From Sorex araneus (lineage: Eukaryota; Chordata; Mammalia; Eulipotyphla; Soricidae), in contig NC_073302.1 in NCBI RefSeq assembly GCF_027595985.1, forward strand, positions 167,197,951 to 167,261,950: 64,000 nucleotides of DNA, in the 5' to 3' direction. A program made the translations under genes and the position numbers. The notes beneath the pieces were generated by a model that ran no database searches, had not been told where the DNA came from, and saw only the letters and a program-made list of their open reading frames with translations. This document shows, piece by piece, positions 22,614 through 32,873 of this stretch. Position 1 is the stretch's first letter. Each line of letters opens with the position of its first letter.

Positions 22614-22661
22614 GAACATGAAATAAAAGTTTCATGTTCCTAATCCTTAATTTTAGGATTA
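22614..22661. repeat. Two adjacent hairpins
   Basis: GAACATGAAA/TTTCATGTTC (10-bp arms, 6-nt loop) is followed 1 nt later by TAATCCT/AGGATTA (7-bp arms, 7-nt loop). Confidence 0.8.
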
Positions 22662-22693
22662 AGATACTGATTTAAAAAAAAAAAAAAGACAAA

Positions 22694-22864
22694 TTGGAGC
22701 CCTAGAGATAGTACAGTGAGTAGAGTGTTTGCCTTGTTTGCGCAGACCCTGGTTCAATCCTCAGCACCCTATGAATCCTTCCAGGAGTGATCCCTGAGCC
22801 CAGAGACAAGAGTAAGCTCTGAGCACAGCTGGGTGTGGCCCCAAAACAAAATTAATAAATAAAA
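22694..22864 (+). mobile_element. SINE type A
   Basis: CTAGAGATAGTACAGTGAGT head, GGTTCAATCCTCAGCACCC B box, part of the body missing after CACCCTATG, GTGGCCCCAAAAC end. Confidence 0.85.
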
Positions 22865-23016
22865 TTAATGCTGTGAGTTTACAAAATGACAGTAAAGTTC
22901 AAACACCGTACTTTTACTATGCACTTTAATTTAGGTATGTCTGTATTTAGTGGAATAGTAGGAGAGTGTGTCATGGAGAATATTACTTGGAGCTACATTT
23001 TAACTAATTGATTTAT

Positions 23017-23178
23017 GTTTGAGGGTCACACCTGGCAGTGCTCAGGGCATATTCCTGGCCCTGCTCTCAGTGATCACTCCAGTGATGCTCAGTGGACCAT
23101 ATGAGATACTGGAGATCAGACTCAGGTTGGCTGTGTGCAAGGAAATACCCTTCCTGTCAAACTATCTTTCCAGTCCCA
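23017..23178 (-). mobile_element. SINE type A
   Basis: GAGGGTCACACCTGGCAGTG through ACTATCTTTCCAGTCCC. Confidence 0.87.
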
Positions 23179-23198
23179 ATGGCTACATTTTATCAGGG

Positions 23199-23290
23199 GG
23201 CGGGGGGCGGGGGGGTGGGAGGTCATCCCTAGTAGTGTTCGGGGGTCCTACAGACCACTCCCTGTCACACTTAGCTAACTGGGTCTGACT
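23199..23290 (-). mobile_element. SINE type A remnant with G-rich start
   Basis: GGGGGCGGGGGGCGGGGGGG run, then TAGTAGTGTTCGGGGGTCC. Only the 3' half of the SINE remains. Confidence 0.45.
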
Positions 23291-23305
23291 GTTCTTTTGA
23301 GGGTG

Positions 23306-23432
23306 AGGAGGTGGGGTTTGGGTCACATCTGGCAATGCTCAGCGGACACTCCTGGCAGTGGCAGAGGACCATATGTAGTGCCAACGATCAAACCTGGGTA
23401 AGGCCATGGCACAGCATGCTCCTTAACCCCAC
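23306..23432 (-). mobile_element. SINE type A, deleted centre
   Basis: TTTGGGTCACATCTGGCAATGC, GGACCATATGTAGTGCC, GATCAAACCTGGG. Confidence 0.8.
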
Positions 23433-23446
23433 CCCTCTTTTAAAAA

Positions 23447-23610
23447 ACTTTTTGGCCACACCCAGCAATTCTCAGGGATCACTCCTGGCTCTGTGCTTAG
23501 GGATCATTCCTGGTGACACTTGGGGAACCATAAGGGGTGCTGGTGACAAAATCTGGGTCAGACACATGCATGGCAAATGCCCCGCCCACTCAACTATTGC
23601 TCCAGGTCCT
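23447..23610 (-). mobile_element. SINE type A
   Basis: TTTTTGGCCACACCCAGCAA through CAACTATTGCTCCAGG; third of five consecutive antisense copies in 23.0-23.8 kb. Confidence 0.85.
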
Positions 23611-23713
23611 TGTTCCTTAACTCCATCACCCCCATTTTGCTTCTCCAGCCCTAAGCCTGACAGTTCAGTCAGACCTGTGTTGGTCTGCTCCAGCCCGGCA
23701 GGCCGAGGCTCAT

Positions 23714-23822
23714 GAGGGTCACATCTGGTAGTGTCCAGACAGCTGTGCAATGGTGGGAACTGAACTCAGAACCTTACACATATGAGGCTGTGCCTCTAAC
23801 TATTGAGCTATTTCCTTAGTCC
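23714..23822 (-). mobile_element. SINE fragment, old
   Basis: GAGGGTCACATCTGGTAGTG and ACTGAACTCAGAACC; ends AGCTATTTCCTTAGTCC. Confidence 0.6.
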
Positions 23823-24056
23823 AATATAGGCTAGATTTATTTACTTAGTTGTTCATTTATTGATTGATTTATTTATTATTAGCCAGCTAGATTTTAAAAT
23901 GGAAATGTCAGACCCAGTATATAAGATGTACCCCAGGTGGATGACAAAGAACTTTGTTCTTATGTATGATCAGCAAAAAATTAAAGATCACACACTTGTG
24001 CAAATCCCATAGTAACAAAGTAAGAACATTTATCTAAGCCAAGAGCACTCCTAGCA

Positions 24057-24217
24057 GGATTGGAAAGATGATACAGCAGATAAGGTGCTTGCTTTGCATA
24101 TCACTGACACGGAATCTGTCCCTAGGACCAAATGCAGTCCCCTGAACCCTACCAGGAGTAATCCTTGAGAACAACCGGGCATGGCACCAAAACCTAGAAA
24201 AAAGAAATAAATAAAAT
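24057..24217 (+). mobile_element. SINE type A, diverged
   Basis: GGATTGGAAAGATGATACAGC head, CAGTCCCCTGAACCCTACC, GGGCATGGCACCAAAACC end, AAATAAATAAAAT tail. Confidence 0.8.
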
Positions 24218-24424
24218 AGCATTCCTAGAGAAAGTAAGCAGTGGGTAGACCAAATAATGGTGAACCAAAGCCATAGAGTGGGGTACGTGTGAGTGTCATA
24301 TTGAAGTCAAATTTTAGATGGATGTTAAATAGATAATTTTGATATTTGTATACTTAGCTAATTATCCTGTCTTTGCACATGTAACTACTCATAACTCATA
24401 CAGAAAAGTCTGTGGCTGGGGGAT

Positions 24425-24585
24425 GGGGCATGGAGCTATAATAGAGCTGGTAGGGCATTTGCCTTGCATGCGACTGACTCGGGTTTGATTGCTGACATCC
24501 CATATGGTGCTCCAAACACTGCCAGGAGTTGTTCCTGAGCACAAAAATCAGGAATAATCACTGAGCATCATTGGGTGTGACCCAA

Positions 24586-24590
<5 letters not shown>
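24425..24590 (+). mobile_element. SINE type A
   Basis: ATGGAGCTATAATAGAGCTGG head, GGGTTTGATTGCTGACATCCC, ATTGGGTGTGACCCAAAC end. Confidence 0.87.

Positions 24591-24622
<32 letters not shown>
24591..24622 (+). repeat. (GA)16 grown from SINE tail
   Basis: Uninterrupted GA repeat starting where the A tail of the adjacent SINE should be. Confidence 0.9.
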
Positions 24623-24624
<2 letters not shown>

Positions 24625-24877
24625 ATAGGGGTACAAAATCTCAATGTTATAATGATCTATTATTAGTGAGGCAGGTGAGTGGAGGGCATGAATGGGGTCA
24701 GAAAGACCTGGTGCTTAGTCCCTTCTTCCCATTTGGTGCTCTATTGGAACTTGTACCATGGACTAGCCCCATTGCCTTGATCTTGCCTAGCTGTCAAGTT
24801 CCCACCTCACTGATCTAAATTAACTTTAAACTATTCTACTATAAGTCAGCTAATTCTATAAAGGGTGTTATTCTTCT

Positions 24878-25046
24878 TTGGGGCAACATCTGGCAGTGCT
24901 CAGGGTTTGCTCCTAGCTCTGGGCCCAGGGCTCTCTCCTGGCAGTGTTTGGGGGACCATATGTGATGCCAAGATTCAAGCCAGATTAGCAGCTGCCACAG
25001 CAACATATTGAATAATTACCTTGACCTTTGTACTATCTCTCCAGTC
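24878..25046 (-). mobile_element. SINE type A with 20-30 bp insertion
   Basis: GGGGCAACATCTGGCAGTGC through TGTACTATCTCTCCAGTC; extra sequence (CCACAGCAACATATTGAATA) between GCAGCTG and TACCTTGACC. Confidence 0.82.
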
Positions 25047-25444
25047 AAGGGGCATTATTTTTTTGAGAAGCAAAGTGGTCATCTTGCCCCCTAAATATCT
25101 TAATGTCTTTGTGGGACTCTGATTTTCCAAATGCTTTCATTCTTTTTCTTAAGATGCATGTTAAAAAGTATAGTCTAGGAGCAGAAACATCTGCATCCAA
25201 AACACCTGAGATTAAGATTCTTTGCTAGAATGATTAGAGAATAGACATTATAGTCAGAGAGAAAATAATCCATAGCTGTGTAATAAAAAGGTAATAATTG
25301 CAAAGAAAGAAGCATGTGCCACATGAAAGAGTTTAGTACAAAGAGTTTATATTTACATTGTATACTTGTAAACAAAATGTAATATGTAAATTACATACAT
25401 GTAAATAAAATCAAAGCTTCCTTACATCAATATATGACCATCTT

Positions 25445-25623
25445 GGGGCTGGAGTGATAGCACAGCGGGTAGGGCGTTTGCCTTGCACGCAGCCGACCCG
25501 GGTTCAAATCCCAGCATCCCATATGGTCCCCCACGCACCTCCAGGGATGATTCCTGAGTGCATGAGCCAGGAGTGACCCCTGTGCATTGCTGGGTGTGAC
25601 CCAAAAAGCAAAAAAATATATAT
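25445..25623 (+). mobile_element. SINE type A, young, 15-bp target duplication
   Basis: GGGGCTGGAGTGATAGCAC, exact B box GGGTTCAAATCCC variant, CATGAGCC subtype. Duplication ATATATGACCATCTT at 25430-25444 and 25624-25638. The tail has become (AT)n. Confidence 0.96.
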
Positions 25624-25652
25624 ATATATGACCATCTTAAATGACCTTAAAG

Positions 25653-25839
25653 TGGGGGTTGGAACAATAGTACAACAGGCAGGGCATTTGTCTTGCATGC
25701 AGCTGAGGACTGGGGTTAGATCCATGGCATCCTATATGGTCTCTGGAACATCGCCAGGAGTAATTCCTGAGTGCAGAGCCACGAGTAACCCCAGAGCATC
25801 GCCAGGTATGACCTAAAAAGCAAAAAAAAATAAAATGAG
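25653..25839 (+). mobile_element. SINE type A, 14 bp after previous duplication
   Basis: GGGGGTTGGAACAATAGTAC head, GATCCATGGCATCCTATATGG, CAGGTATGACCTAAAAAGC end. Confidence 0.9.
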
Positions 25840-25971
25840 AAGAAGGAAGAGGAGGAGGAGAAGGAGGAGGAGGAGGAGAAGGAGGAGGAGGAGGAGGAGG
25901 AGGAGGAGGAGGAGGAGGAGGAGGAGGAGGAGGAGGAGGAGGAGGAGGAGGAGGAGAAGGAGAAAGTACCT
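25840..25971 (+). repeat. (GGA)n homopurine microsatellite
   Basis: About 130 purines, mostly GGA triplets, between the SINE tail and an element D end. Spurious poly-Ser, poly-Leu and similar frames result on minus. Confidence 0.95.
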
Positions 25972-26149
25972 GCTATAGAGGCAGGGTGTGGGGAGGGAAG
26001 TGGGGGGAAACTGGGGACATTGGTAGTGGGAAGTGTACACTGGTAAAGGGACAGGTGTAGGAACATTACCTGACTGAAACCCAATCATGAACAACTCTGT
26101 AACTGTATCTCACTGTGATTCCATTAAAAAGAAGAAAAAAAAGGAAAAA
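25972..26149 (+). mobile_element. Element D 3' module
   Basis: TGCTATAGAGGCAGGGTGTGG, GGGGACATTGGTAGTGGGAA, GTGTACACTGGTAAAGGGAC, AACCCAATCATGAACAAC, CTCACTGTGATTCCATTAAA and an A-rich tail. Confidence 0.75.
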
Positions 26150-26669
26150 AAATCCTATACTTGTTTTATGTCTTACTCTCTCCATTTATAATATAAATGA
26201 TATCCATCCTACATTCCTGAGTGTGCCTTTTATAGTATTCTATTGACTTCCCTTTAGTTGTCAAGTACCCGTTGCAATTTCTGGCATGAAATATGGACAT
26301 GTGTAATAAGACAGGTCAATTTCCTCCTGGTTCACTTAAAGGGAAGAGACACAATTTCCAAATGCCTTCTAGCTCATTGGCCAGATGGAGTCACATGTTC
26401 TGCTTTAACCAGTCAGCAGACAGCAGAGGGCTCATTGTCACTGTTTTACTAGCTAGGATTCACTTGAGTCACTTGCTAGGGAAGGATGCCCAGAATAAAG
26501 CAGAAATCCTGTCATCTAAGAAATAGGTGGTAATAAAAACTGGGCCACCTTAACAGTTCTGTGCTCTCCCAGATGATCATTAGAAAGCTAAATTATGTAA
26601 TGGCTGTGAAGTACTTTGTAATATTGATGACAAAAGCAAACACTTCTTTGACACTTGCTTTGTGCAATA
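26150..26669. other. Intergenic DNA, nothing recognised
   Basis: No repeat or exon seen; frames at 26258-26526 lack homology. Confidence 0.45.
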
Positions 26670-26684
26670 CATTTTCCTAGATGT

Positions 26685-26862
26685 AGGGGGCTGGAGCAAT
26701 AGTACAGTGGGTAGGATGTTTGCCTTGCATGTGGCCAACCTGGGTTCAATCCCTGGCATCCCATATGGTCCCCTGAACCACTGCCAGTAGTATTTCCTGA
26801 ATGCAGAGCCAGGAATAACCCCTGAGCATCACCAGGTGAACCCCCCCCCCAAAAAAAAAAAC
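26685..26862 (+). mobile_element. SINE type A with target duplication
   Basis: GGGGCTGGAGCAATAGTACAG, B box GGGTTCAATCCC. Duplication CATTTTCCTAGAT at 26670-26682 and 26870-26882. The end is remodelled into C10A11. Confidence 0.95.
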
Positions 26863-26918
26863 CCCACACCATTTTCCTAGATACATACAACTTTATCCTA
26901 CTATTACCTATTACTATG

Positions 26919-27072
26919 GAGAGTATCCCGCTAGCGCAGCAGAGTCTACCCGCGGCGTATTCACTATGCCAAAACCAGTAACAAGTCTCACAATGGAGAT
27001 GTTACTAGTGCCCACTCAAGCAAATCTATGAACAATAGGATGAACAACAGGATGACAGTGCTACAGTGCTAT
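26919..27072 (+). mobile_element. SINE type B, 5'-truncated
   Basis: Starts inside the B body at GAGAGTATCCCGC; GGCGTATTCACTATGCC, GTAACAAGTCTCACAATGG, CAAGCAAATCTATGAACAA and CAGGATGACAGTGC follow. Confidence 0.85.
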
Positions 27073-27150
27073 AATATCTCTTCACCACCCAACATTTCAG
27101 TCTAAGAGATTCTAGGATCAGAATCCAACTCTGGGCTCTCAGAGGGGGAG

Positions 27151-27335
27151 GGAGGAATGGAACCCAGGTCAGCCCCGTGCAAGGCAAACACTGTACCCTC
27201 TGTGTTATCGCTCTAGTCCAGGTTCAATTCCCAACACCCCATATGGTTCCCCAGCATTGACAGGAGTGAGTCCTGAGTGCAGAGACTGGAGCTGCACTGG
27301 GTGTGGCCCCCCAAAAAAACAAATAAACAAAACCA
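27151..27335. mobile_element. Two SINE type A halves joined head to head
   Basis: 27151-27219 is antisense head (GAACCCAGGTCAGCCCCGTG to ATCGCTCTAGTCC). From 27221 the sequence continues as sense body (GGTTCAATTCCCAACACCCC to GTGTGGCCCCCC). Confidence 0.8.
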
Positions 27336-27498
27336 AACAAAGAACCAGAAACAGTGAAACCCTGGGCAAGTTACTGGGAGGACAGGGCAAAGGAATGGAC
27401 AACTGAACCATAAGGCTTGTACCTCCTGCCCAAGTATTTCCCAGAGAGGCCCCTGGGTTCCTTAGCAGCCTGGGGAGCCCCTGGAAAAAATTGGTTTA

Positions 27499-27690
27499 CG
27501 GGTTGGGAAGATAGCACAGCGATGAAGGCATTTCATGCAGCTGCTGCTCACAACAATAGTTAGAATTCCTGCACCACGTATGGTCTCCCAAGAACAGCCC
27601 CGAGAAAGCCCTGACCACACAGCCAGGACTGACCACTGACTGTAGAGCCAGGAGTGACCTCTTAACACTGCTGGGTATGGACCCTCAACA
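27499..27690 (+). mobile_element. SINE type A with duplicated body piece
   Basis: GGGTTGGGAAGATAGCACAGC head; CAGCCAGGACTGACC and GAGCCAGGAGTGACC are two versions of one segment; GCTGGGTATGGACC end. Confidence 0.82.
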
Positions 27691-27733
27691 ATATTATTTT
27701 TAAACAGTTTGGGGGCAGAAAGGAAAGGAAAAA

Positions 27734-27930
27734 GAGGACTGGAGCACGGCTGGTAAGGTGCTTGCCTTGCTTGCCCCTGACATGGGTTCTATCTCTGGCA
27801 TCTCCTATGATCCCCTGAGCACTGCTTGGGGGGATTCCCTAATGCAGAGCCGAGAGTAACCTCTGAGCATCACAGGTCATGAATCAAAACCAAAAAAATA
27901 TGAAAAAAGAAAAGGAAAGAAAGAAAAAAA
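27734..27930 (+). mobile_element. SINE type A
   Basis: GGACTGGAGCACGGCTGG head, GATCCCCTGAGCACTGC, GCCGAGAGTAACCTCTGAGC, long AAAAG tail. Confidence 0.88.
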
Positions 27931-28092
27931 TTCCAGTTGCCTCTTAGAGCACATGTGGTCAGCCAACCCCCTAGAAAATAATAAGTGTTTAACCTGTTGG
28001 CTGTTAAAAGCATCTCTGGGGACCTACATTCTTAAGGCAACTTTCACAGGTTTATATTGTGCTTTCTTGTTTAATTCTAAAAAAGTGGGCTT

Positions 28093-28252
28093 CTCTCCCT
28101 CCTTCCTTCCTTCCTTCCTTCCTTCCTTCCTTCCTTCCTTCCTTCCTTCCTTCCTTCCTTCCTTCCTTCCTTCCTTCCTTCCTTCCTTCCTTCCTTCCTT
28201 CCTTCCTTCCTTCCTTCCTTCCTTCCTTCCTTCCTTCCTTCCTTCCTTCCTT
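28093..28252 (+). repeat. (TTCC)n microsatellite, about 160 bp
   Basis: About 39 near-perfect tetranucleotide units, probably polymorphic. It generates the poly-(PSFL) and poly-(EGRK) frames on both strands, which are not genes. Confidence 0.97.
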
Positions 28253-28621
28253 TTCTTTTCTTTCATTTGGAAACAGTTGAAGAGAGAGCCTAACAGGCTG
28301 GGTGTATGCTTTGGAAGCCGATCTCCCAGGAGCTTCCAGGAGCACCCCAAGATGCTCCGAAATAAAAACAAAGCAAAGGTTTAAAAAGAGAAAGGGGGTG
28401 GCTAAAAATGGAATAGATGTGCTTTTCAAATGTTTATATCCTGTAAAGGGTTATAAAATCTAGTTCGTGAAGGACTGAGGATGTGACTTAAGTGGTAAAG
28501 CAAATAGTATACATGAAGTTCTGGATTTTATCCCCAGCAGGCCCCCATGCACTCACTGCCTGGTGTATTGGCCACACCTGTGAATACTGGGAAATAGAAG
28601 TATGTCCTATAAACAATTTAA
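28253..28621. other. Intergenic DNA with an old tRNA-like SINE head
   Basis: GAGGATGTGACTTAAGTGG, TTTTATCCCCAGCAGGCCC near 28480-28550. Confidence 0.4.
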
Positions 28622-28622
28622 A

Positions 28623-28658
<36 letters not shown>
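28622..28658 (+). repeat. (TAA)n microsatellite
   Basis: About 12 TAA units, at the A-rich end of the old SINE-like head just upstream. Confidence 0.9.
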
Positions 28659-28689
28659 TAGTGAATCATTATCAGAATTTAAAAAATAA

Positions 28690-28770
28690 AACAGGGGGTA
28701 GAGAAAAACTCACAGCTGACCCAGGCTTAATCTCCAGCACCTCACTATGGTCCCCTGAGTATCTCAAAAC
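28690..28770 (+). mobile_element. SINE type A fragment
   Basis: CAGCTGACCCAGGCTTAATC, CACTATGGTCCCCTGAG. Head and 3' half missing. Confidence 0.6.
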
Positions 28771-29107
28771 TTCCAACTAACCAACACAATTAAATTAAAA
28801 TATAGGTCCTGGATTAAAATATAGGCCCAGTTAAAAAGCACATGCTTTGTATGTAAGAGACACTGGGTTCAATTTTTGGTGCCAAAAGAGTGAGATTAGG
28901 GAGAGGAAGGAAAAAGAAACAAGCAGAAAAGGAATATAATAAAATAGGATGGAAAAATAGGATTGGGTATAAAATATCAAGGGACACACAGTACGTTTGT
29001 CTGTCTGACTGCGTGTTTTCCATTTTATATTATGTGTTTGAGACTGCCAAGTAAATTGTACTCTTATTTTAGATTGTGACTCAAACAAGCTGGCAAAATC
29101 TACTCTA
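28771..29107. other. Intergenic DNA, one tRNA-like head
   Basis: CACATGCTTTGTATGTAAGAG, GGGTTCAATTTTTGG near 28838-28880; nothing else. Confidence 0.4.
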
Positions 29108-29240
29108 AAATCATGCTACTCAAATGTGAACTAGCTGCAGGGCAAGGTCTGAGAACTCCTTAGAAATGCAAATTTCAAGCCCCACCCTAGATGGGCTTTA
29201 GTCAGAATCTGCATTTAAGCAAGTTACCCGGGAAGTTTAG
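29108..29240. mobile_element. MER20-like hAT fossil
   Basis: GAACTCCTTAGAAATGCAAA, CAAGCCCCACCCTAG, TCAGAATCTGCATTTAAGC follow the MER20 pattern (ttagaaatgca, ggccccacccca, cagaatctgcattttaa). Confidence 0.7.
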
Positions 29241-29262
29241 GAAAGGGTAGGGTGTTGTCATT

Positions 29263-29440
29263 TGCTTTTTTGGTTTGTTTTTTTTAGCCACACCTAGTTA
29301 TGTTTAGGGCTTACTCCAGGCTCTGTGCTCAGAGATCACTCCTGGTTGGGCTTGGGGAAACATAGGAAATGTCTAGTATCGAACCCAGGTCAGCAACATG
29401 CAAGGCAAGTGCCCTACTGTTGTACTGTCTCTCCAGCTCC
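29263..29440 (-). mobile_element. SINE type A
   Basis: TAGCCACACCTAGTTATG through TACTGTCTCTCCAGCTCC; T8 tail. Confidence 0.87.
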
Positions 29441-29985
29441 TAGTGCTACTTTGGTTTTGAAAATATAAAATAAGCAAGTCCCTCAAGGGAACTCTGCCTA
29501 AAGACTGTAGAGATAAGTACTCAGTGTTCCACTTACTTACCTGGCCCTGCCCAGGTGCTCCTAAGGTGGGAGAGCGGAGAAGAAGAAGATGTGAACAAGG
29601 TTTGAAATAGTGCTCACATGATCTGCTGTTTAGGCATCTTTAAGATCACGCTTCTAGGGACCCTGCGGCTTGGTTTAGTGGCAGAGCACTTGCCTGCAGG
29701 AAGAAAAGACTTTGAGTTAGATCCCTGCCACACTGATTGAAAGCAATCCCAGAGTATGGGTTGTTCACCAAAAGAAGGGAAAGAAAGTGGATAGGTATGT
29801 GGGGTTGGAGAGGTGACAGCTCCAAAGAATATTTCAGGGAAATGGTTCACTGACTTTCTGGGTCTCTATTGTTTTATTGAATAGTGAGTTCATTTTTATT
29901 GTTAGGTAATTGTTAGTCATTAGTTATTACTTTTTGTTTGGCATTAGTTCACACACTTTTTCAACTTCTCTGTAAAAATAAAAAA
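29441..29985. other. Intergenic DNA, one tRNA-like head
   Basis: TGGTTTAGTGGCAGAGCAC near 29671; nothing else recognised. Confidence 0.4.
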
Positions 29986-30133
29986 CTTGGACTGGAAATA
30001 TAGTACTGCAGGCGGGGTGCTTGTCTTGCACATGGCCAAACCAAGTTTGATCCCTAGCATGAAAAATGATCCTGCCATTTTTCATGCTGGGACACAAAAT
30101 GGAGCACTGCTGTGTGTGCCCTCCCACCAATAT
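29986..30133 (+). mobile_element. SINE type A with hairpin replacing the body centre
   Basis: TTGGACTGGAAATATAGTAC head, AAGTTTGATCCCTAGCAT B box; then a 13-bp perfect inverted repeat (30056-30068 and 30076-30088) stands where CCCATATGGTCCCCTGAG is expected. Confidence 0.75.
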
Positions 30134-31523
30134 TTTATATTTTTGGGAAAAAAATCGGCAATGCAAGGCTAATATTTCTATAGCCAATAATCATGAAACT
30201 TTTGACTCTTACATCAGCAAAAGTCTTGCTAAAATGTAGTACCCCAACTTATGTATTTGTTATCATAGAACAAAAAGTACATTTCTGAGCCTCCTACTAT
30301 GGTCTCTTGATGAGTGCTGAGACAAAAACAGAAACAATGCAGGAATAGGTAGAGTTTATTACTTGCAATAAGCAATGGAGACAAGGAAATGGAGATATTT
30401 CAAAGCACTTCCACCAGAACCTTGCAGATTAGAAAGACTAGGTATGCCTCTGAGTTCCCTGTGTTAGCATAGATTAGGTAGTTTACTGTTAAGCAGAAGA
30501 AAACAGTAGATAATTCAGAAATTCAGAAAATGGTAGATAAATTCCTCCCTGGACACAGTATTGAGTCCTTGGTCACTGATTCTCCTTTGTGACCTCCTTA
30601 TGCTCTAGGTGTGGGTTTGAATCATTCAATAGAAACATCTGGTAGCTAGCTGCCTATAGGTTCTGATTCTTGGAAATTGGTTTCTTGAAGGAAACTGAAA
30701 GAAAAGCTGGGCTGCCACAGGGAGGATCACAGTGAAAGACTTACTGCAACATAACTAATTGGCAGGTAGTAATTGCACATGGCTGAAGAAATCACTCCTT
30801 TGATACTTGCTCACCTCATTCTTGAGGTGTTCTGAGTAGTGCTTTGTCTTCTATTACCACTGCCTTCTAAGGAAGGCATAGAGCAGGGTTTGGTTAGAGG
30901 TGTAAAATCTGTCACAAGTCAGTTTTAGACACATCTGAGGGTTGCTAGATGATAATTCCAACAGTTCATTGACTTGTGCCATTATCATCTGGAGTTTAAT
31001 CGACTTTGAGCCTGGGAATCATATTGGAACTGACAACTGAGGCTACAGAATGCATACCATTGTTGTAGCATTACATAAACAGCAACAACAGATTACTTGG
31101 TGGTCTTAAGATGGGAAGAATCAAAATGAAATGACTTCTCCCATGAAGGCTGGCATGCTTCGAACAAGGATGACTACTGCAGCAATTTCAATCGTTCTCA
31201 AGTTCTCTTGGCTAAATAAAGAGTAGTGATGGATTTGACTCTATACATTAGACCGCCTATCTCTGCTTTCCTTGAGCTCCCAGAAACATAAAACATCTCT
31301 TTAGAAAGCCAATTGTCCCAGCAGTATTAGGTTTTGTGTGAGTTCAGAGTGGAGTTTTCCATTTGGAACTAGGGACTTATGCATATTGGATAACTATTCT
31401 TTATACTGAGGGAATATTTTTCTCAAAATATCTGAGAGTTTCAGTTAGAAAATTCAGACTCTTTGGCTCCAAGGAGATGTTAGATATCATCTGGGCAGGT
31501 CCACCATCAAAAACTCCCATGCT
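30134..31523. other. Unassigned block, possible old LTR element on minus
   Basis: On minus, AGTAATAAACTCTACC near 30350 is followed by GTTTCTGTTTTTGTCTCAG, resembling the R/U5 end of a retroviral LTR. No coding remnant was recognised and no partner LTR located. Confidence 0.25.
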
Positions 31524-31680
31524 GATGCTGAAGGGATAGTACAGCAGGTAAGGCGCTTCCCTTGTACGCAGCTGACCCAGGTTCAATTGCAGCTTCCCAT
31601 ATGGTCCGTCGAGCCCTGGAGGAGTGGTGCCTCAGTGCACAGCTGGGTGTAGACCCTGAGCAATTCTGAGAACACCCTGA
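31524..31680 (+). mobile_element. SINE type A, deleted body
   Basis: GCTGAAGGGATAGTACAGC head, TTCCCATATGGTCCGTCGAG, AGCTGGGTGTAGACC. Confidence 0.8.
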
Positions 31681-31697
31681 CACCCCCCCTCAAATAA

Positions 31698-31818
31698 ATT
31701 GCTCCTGACTTTGTGCTCCAAGATCACTCTTGATGGAACTCAGAGGACCACACATAGTGCCAAGACTGGCCTCATGAATGGCAAGCACCCTACCTACTGA
31801 TTATCTCTTGGGTTGCTT
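31698..31818 (-). mobile_element. SINE type A fragment, facing previous copy
   Basis: TGCTCCTGACTTTGTGCTCC, GGACCACACATAGTGCC, TACTGATTATCTCTTGGG. Confidence 0.7.
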
Positions 31819-32589
31819 GGGTCGCTTGTCAATAGAGGAGCAGGTATGGTCATAATGTTTACTGTGTGGATGGATTATGCCGTAAAATACAGGTTTTGTG
31901 TTGACGAAAGGGATTGGACATCCAGGCAGACATGTCCTTATTTGAGTGACTAACGTAAACTTGTGTGCCTCCCTTGTGAGTCAGTAAGTATTTAGGTGAG
32001 CATCTTCTCCTGTAGGGTTGGAGGGGCGTGAATGCTGCCCTGACCCAGGGGAACTACTGATGACAAATCCAGCAGCCAGACAGCTTTGGTGTTGCACTGT
32101 GTCTTTGGACAAGAGATGAGAATGTTATTTTATTCAGCAGTTCCCAGTGGGCCCATCAGTCACAGGACAATAATAGGTACATGATTAAGGTTACTCAGTA
32201 TGCCCAGGATAAGTATATCCCAGTCAGCAATTTATACCAAAGGAGATGTTTACGTGTAAATGTCCTTCAAGGTAATCACCATTTTGCCTTCAAGATCCCT
32301 CCCAGGAAACTGACATACACACTTTGGGGCAATAGATGTTTGTCAACCTGCAATACTGCCTTGGGAACTTCTTGAAAAGTTCCAGCATTCAAAAGTTGAT
32401 CCATCTGATTAGTTTCTAGAAACAGCTTCTCAGTTCTGAGACAAAATCAGCTTATTAAAGTACTGTCCCAATCTTTCAGGCAGTATTGTAGGTGAGTTAA
32501 CTTTGTATCATGTAAATAATAAGAGACAAAAGGAAAAAATAATCAAAAATATAGAAGAGAAAGGGAAAATGTTTTAAAAATTAGAAGCA
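31819..32589. other. Unassigned single-copy-looking DNA
   Basis: No SINE. A frame at 32181-32375 has no recognisable domain. Possibly an old retroelement interior, not provable. Confidence 0.35.
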
Positions 32590-32775
32590 AGGGGACCAGA
32601 GAGAAAGACAGCAGGTAAGGTGCTTGCCTTGTATGCACCTGACCAGGTTCAAGCCCTGACATCCCACACGGTCACCTGAGCACTGCCAGGAGTGATTCTT
32701 GAGTGCAAAGCCAGGAGTAACCCCTGAGTAGTGCTGGGTGTGGCCCCCCTCAAAAAATGAAGGAAAAAAAAAAAG
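32590..32775 (+). mobile_element. SINE type A
   Basis: AGGGGACCAGAGAGAAAGAC head, GGTTCAAGCCCTGACATCCC, GCTGGGTGTGGCCCCCC end, A12 tail. Confidence 0.88.
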
Positions 32776-32873
32776 CAAGCAATCTAGAATTTCAATCAAG
32801 AGCTCTGAAGACCACAGAGGTTTCTTTTTGAGGTGTGTGTGTGGGGGGGGTGGGTAGAAGGGGAGGTGGGCAG

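Noticed and set aside
25716-26094. Poly-Ser and poly-Leu frames
   Set aside because: Read from the (GGA)n tract on the minus strand.
28093-28252. CRISPR-like regularly spaced repeat
   Set aside because: It is a contiguous tetranucleotide microsatellite with no spacers, in mammalian DNA.
27953-28429. Repetitive PSFL and EGRK proteins
   Set aside because: Read from the (TTCC)n microsatellite.
30134-32589. Endogenous retrovirus body
   Set aside because: Only an LTR-like AATAAA plus T-rich segment near 30350 on minus; no gag, pol or env motif and no paired LTR could be recognised.
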